Assembly: GCA_044867525.1 (NCBI GenBank)
Contig: JBIOVB010000054.1
Coordinates: 1 to 51,314 of the forward strand
Reading direction: 5' to 3'
Length of the DNA stretch: 51,314 bases
Source: JALYNX01 sp044867525
GTDB taxonomy: Bacteria; Actinomycetota; Acidimicrobiia; Spongiisociales; ZC4RG35
In this document: positions 49,404 through 51,314 of the stretch, in pieces
Layout: every line of letters starts with the position of its first letter
How positions within the stretch are numbered: position 1 is the first letter of the stretch
Translations under genes and position numbers: made by a program
Notes under the pieces: model-generated
Told to the model about the DNA's origin: nothing
Seen by the model: the letters and a program-made list of their open reading frames with translations, nothing else
Database searches by the model: none

Positions 49404-50681
49404 ATGTCCGACCTGGTCAGCCGTCACAACGACGTCATCGCCCCGGTGATCGCCTTCGATACCGACATCCACGCAGCCCGAGCCGAAGGGATCTGGGTGA
49501 CCGACGTAGCCGGCAAGCGCTGGGCAGACTTCGCGTGTGGCACCGCGGTGGTCAATCTGGGTCACAACCACCCTGCAGTGGTCGAGGCCGCCCACCGTCA
49601 GATCGACAGCCTGATGCACTCTGGGTGCATCGTGCGCTACGACTCGATCGTTGAGGCGGCAGAGCGGCTGCGTGCGATCACACCGCCCTCCATCGAGAAG
49701 TTCGCGTTTGCCAACTCAGGGGCAGAAGCCGTGGAGGCCGCCGTGAAACTGGCCAAGTACACCACGGGCCGCCAGGGGGTGGTCGTGTTCCGGGGAGCCT
49801 TCCACGGGCGGACCATGGGCTCTGTTACCTACACGACCTCCAATGCCAAGTACCGCGATGGGTACCACCCGGTTCTGGGCTCGGTGTTCGTCGCCCCCTA
49901 CCCTCACCCCTACCGCTGGGGGATGACCGACGAACAGGCAACAGGGCACTCACTCAACGAATTGAGGCTCATGTTCAAGCATGTGGTGACCCCGAAGAAC
50001 ATCGCATGCTTTCTGGTGGAGCCGGTGCAGGGTGAGGGCGGGTATTACCCGGCGCCACCTGCCTTTCTCGACGCCCTGCGGGCGCTGGCCGACGAGCACG
50101 GGATCCGCTTGGTCTACGACGAGGTCCAGACCGGGTTCGGGCGCACCGCCGAGTGGTTCGCCGCGGACCACTACGACGCCAAGCCCGACATCATGGCGGT
50201 GGGCAAGGGGATCGCCAACGGCCTCCCCCTTTCCGCCTACGGCGCGTCGCGGGAGACCATGGATGCCTGGCCTCGGGGCTCGCATGGCACGACATTTGGT
50301 GGGAACCCGGTGTCAACCGCGGCTGCGGTTGCGGTGATCGACACGATGGAGGGCCTGCTCCCACACGCCCGTGAACTGTCGAAGCGGGCCTTCGAGCGAT
50401 TCAACGACCTGGCCGAGCGGCATCCCACCATCGGCGATGTCCGAGGGCTCGGGCTGATGATCGGAGTCGAGCTGGTCACCGATCGGGAAACCAGGGAGCC
50501 GGACCCCGATGCGTTCAAGCACATCGAGAAACACGCCTACGACCGGGAGCTGATCATCATCAACTGCGGCCCCGACGGGAACGTGCTCCGCTACATCCCG
50601 CCCCTGGTCGCCACCCGCGAGGAGCTCGACTGGTCGATCGACTTGGTCGACGAGGGGCTCACCAGCTGGGAGAGCAGCTAG
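49404..50681 (+). CDS. Class III PLP-dependent aminotransferase (GabT/AGXT2-like)
   Basis: A 425-aa omega-aminotransferase. PLP-binding residues: SGAEAVEAAVKLAK (phosphate contacts), GAFHGRTMGSVTYTTS, Asp239 in LVYDEVQTGFGRTAEWF and the Schiff-base Lys268 in MAVGKGIANGLPLSAYG, then HGTTFGGNPVSTAAAVAV. The fold is that of 4-aminobutyrate aminotransferase; beta-alanine, acetylornithine or alanine-glyoxylate (AGXT2) aminotransferases share it, so the donor is open. Glyoxylate use would fit the purine and glycolate genes nearby, but that is inference. The last 4 bp overlap the convergent SulP gene. Confidence 0.86.
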   Translation: MSDLVSRHNDVIAPVIAFDTDIHAARAEGIWVTDVAGKRWADFACGTAVVNLGHNHPAVVEAAHRQIDSLMHSGCIVRYDSIVEAAERLRAITPPSIEKFAFANSGAEAVEAAVKLAKYTTGRQGVVVFRGAFHGRTMGSVTYTTSNAKYRDGYHPVLGSVFVAPYPHPYRWGMTDEQATGHSLNELRLMFKHVVTPKNIACFLVEPVQGEGGYYPAPPAFLDALRALADEHGIRLVYDEVQTGFGRTAEWFAADHYDAKPDIMAVGKGIANGLPLSAYGASRETMDAWPRGSHGTTFGGNPVSTAAAVAVIDTMEGLLPHARELSKRAFERFNDLAERHPTIGDVRGLGLMIGVELVTDRETREPDPDAFKHIEKHAYDRELIIINCGPDGNVLRYIPPLVATREELDWSIDLVDEGLTSWESS

Positions 50682-51314
50682 CCCGGAATTCTCCTCTGCA
50701 CCGCCTCGATCGCCTGGTCGATGGTCGGATAGAGGGCGGGGCCGGTACCCCGCTCGTCGCTCGGGAGCAGGTCTCGCACCTGGCCGATGTCATGGGCCAA
50801 CACAAGGTCGACCCCCTGAGTCCTCAAGTCATCCGTCACCTCGGTGAGCATGCGCACCGCGGTCACGTCGATCGAGGGCATGGTCTCGGCGTCGATGATG
50901 ACGGCCCTGATTCCCTGGGTCTTTGCCGCAGATCGGATACGGGCTCTGACGGCTTCGGCGTTGGCGAAGAACAGGGCGCTCTCCACCCGCACCACGACTA
51001 TCCCGTCGGGTGTCACCGCCTCAGGGCGACGCTCCAGGTCCACGTAGACATCGGTTCCCGGCACAACACCGAGTTGGGCGATGTGCGGTTTGGACGCCCG
51101 ATACACGATTAGCAGGATCGAAGCGAGGATCCCGATGAACAGGCCGGGGAGCGTGTCGAACAGGAGCACTCCAAGCAGCGCCGCCATAGCGGCAATGAAA
51201 TCGGGACGCGCCGCAACTCCGTAGATTCTCCCCAGTTGGTCGGTATAGGTGCGATACAGGTCCTTCAACGACTCGATGTCCACCAGCTCGACCAGGGCGG
51301 CGATCACCACCGCG
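50678..51314 (-). CDS. SulP family anion transporter, C-terminal part with STAS domain (truncated by window edge)
   Basis: The last about 211 residues of a SulP permease (sulfate, bicarbonate or other anions); the N-terminal membrane domain lies beyond the window. What is visible: VELVDIESLKDLYRT, the last transmembrane helices (FIAAMAALLGVLLFDTLPG, GLFIGILASILLIVYRASKP), then GVVPGTDVYVDLERRPEAV and a STAS domain (VVRVESALFFANAEAVRARI, DAETMPSIDVTAVRML). The STAS Ser/Thr region DVTAV lies where anti-sigma-antagonist-like domains have their phosphorylatable residue. Substrate cannot be inferred. Convergent 4-bp overlap with the aminotransferase. Confidence 0.88.
   Translation of the reverse strand, partial: AVVIAALVELVDIESLKDLYRTYTDQLGRIYGVAARPDFIAAMAALLGVLLFDTLPGLFIGILASILLIVYRASKPHIAQLGVVPGTDVYVDLERRPEAVTPDGIVVVRVESALFFANAEAVRARIRSAAKTQGIRAVIIDAETMPSIDVTAVRMLTEVTDDLRTQGVDLVLAHDIGQVRDLLPSDERGTGPALYPTIDQAIEAVQRRIPG

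Overview
The window is a GC-rich, gene-dense chromosomal segment with almost no non-coding DNA: the largest gaps are about 140-160 bp. Protein families and gene style (a purS/purQ/purL set, an Eis-like acetyltransferase, many GTG starts, TANNNT -10 boxes a few bases before start codons) point to an actinobacterium. Acidimicrobiia or a related deep lineage is my best guess, by inference only. I see no rRNA, tRNA, CRISPR array, phage or insertion sequence.

Layout. (1) 1-2116: the 3' end of argS, a GNAT acetyltransferase and a membrane protein. (2) 2113-11946, minus strand: glycolate oxidase glcD-glcE-glcF with overlapping genes, preceded by hyuB, an AlkD-like DNA glycosylase, a secreted 5'-nucleotidase and hyuA. 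(3) 11969-15387: a stand-alone Nfu N-domain protein, two single-span membrane proteins, an Eis-like acetyltransferase and a SnoaL-like protein. (4) 15403-33822: glnA, then most of de novo purine synthesis on the plus strand (purA-purD, purE, purB, purC-purS-purQ-purL, purF-purM). These are interleaved with minus-strand genes (AlkB-like, YcaQ-like, GNAT, thioesterase, a tiny lipoprotein) and with gcdH and mobA. (5) 34584-45680: a purine degradation island. One minus-strand operon carries 8-oxoguanine deaminase, a three-subunit xanthine dehydrogenase and adenine deaminase. A second carries allantoinase, an allantoicase-OHCU decarboxylase fusion, HIU hydrolase and uricase. A plus-strand DUF6986 (CitE/malate-synthase-like) gene sits between them. 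(6) 45768-51314: an HdeD-like membrane protein, two coupled lipoproteins (beta-propeller and FG-GAP/ASPIC), a class III aminotransferase and the C-terminal part of a SulP transporter.

How the genes work together. Region 4 makes AMP precursors. Region 5 takes adenine, hypoxanthine/xanthine and 8-oxoguanine to urate and then to 5-hydroxyisourate, OHCU, allantoin, allantoate and ureidoglycolate plus urea. Ureidoglycolate breaks down to glyoxylate, which is also the product of glycolate oxidase in region 2. The DUF6986 enzyme is the best local candidate for handling ureidoglycolate or glyoxylate.

Nineteen transcription-unit starts have a TANNNT box 6-11 nt before the start codon and no Shine-Dalgarno, which suggests leaderless transcripts. 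Clear Shine-Dalgarno leaders are confined to glnA and a few exported or membrane proteins.
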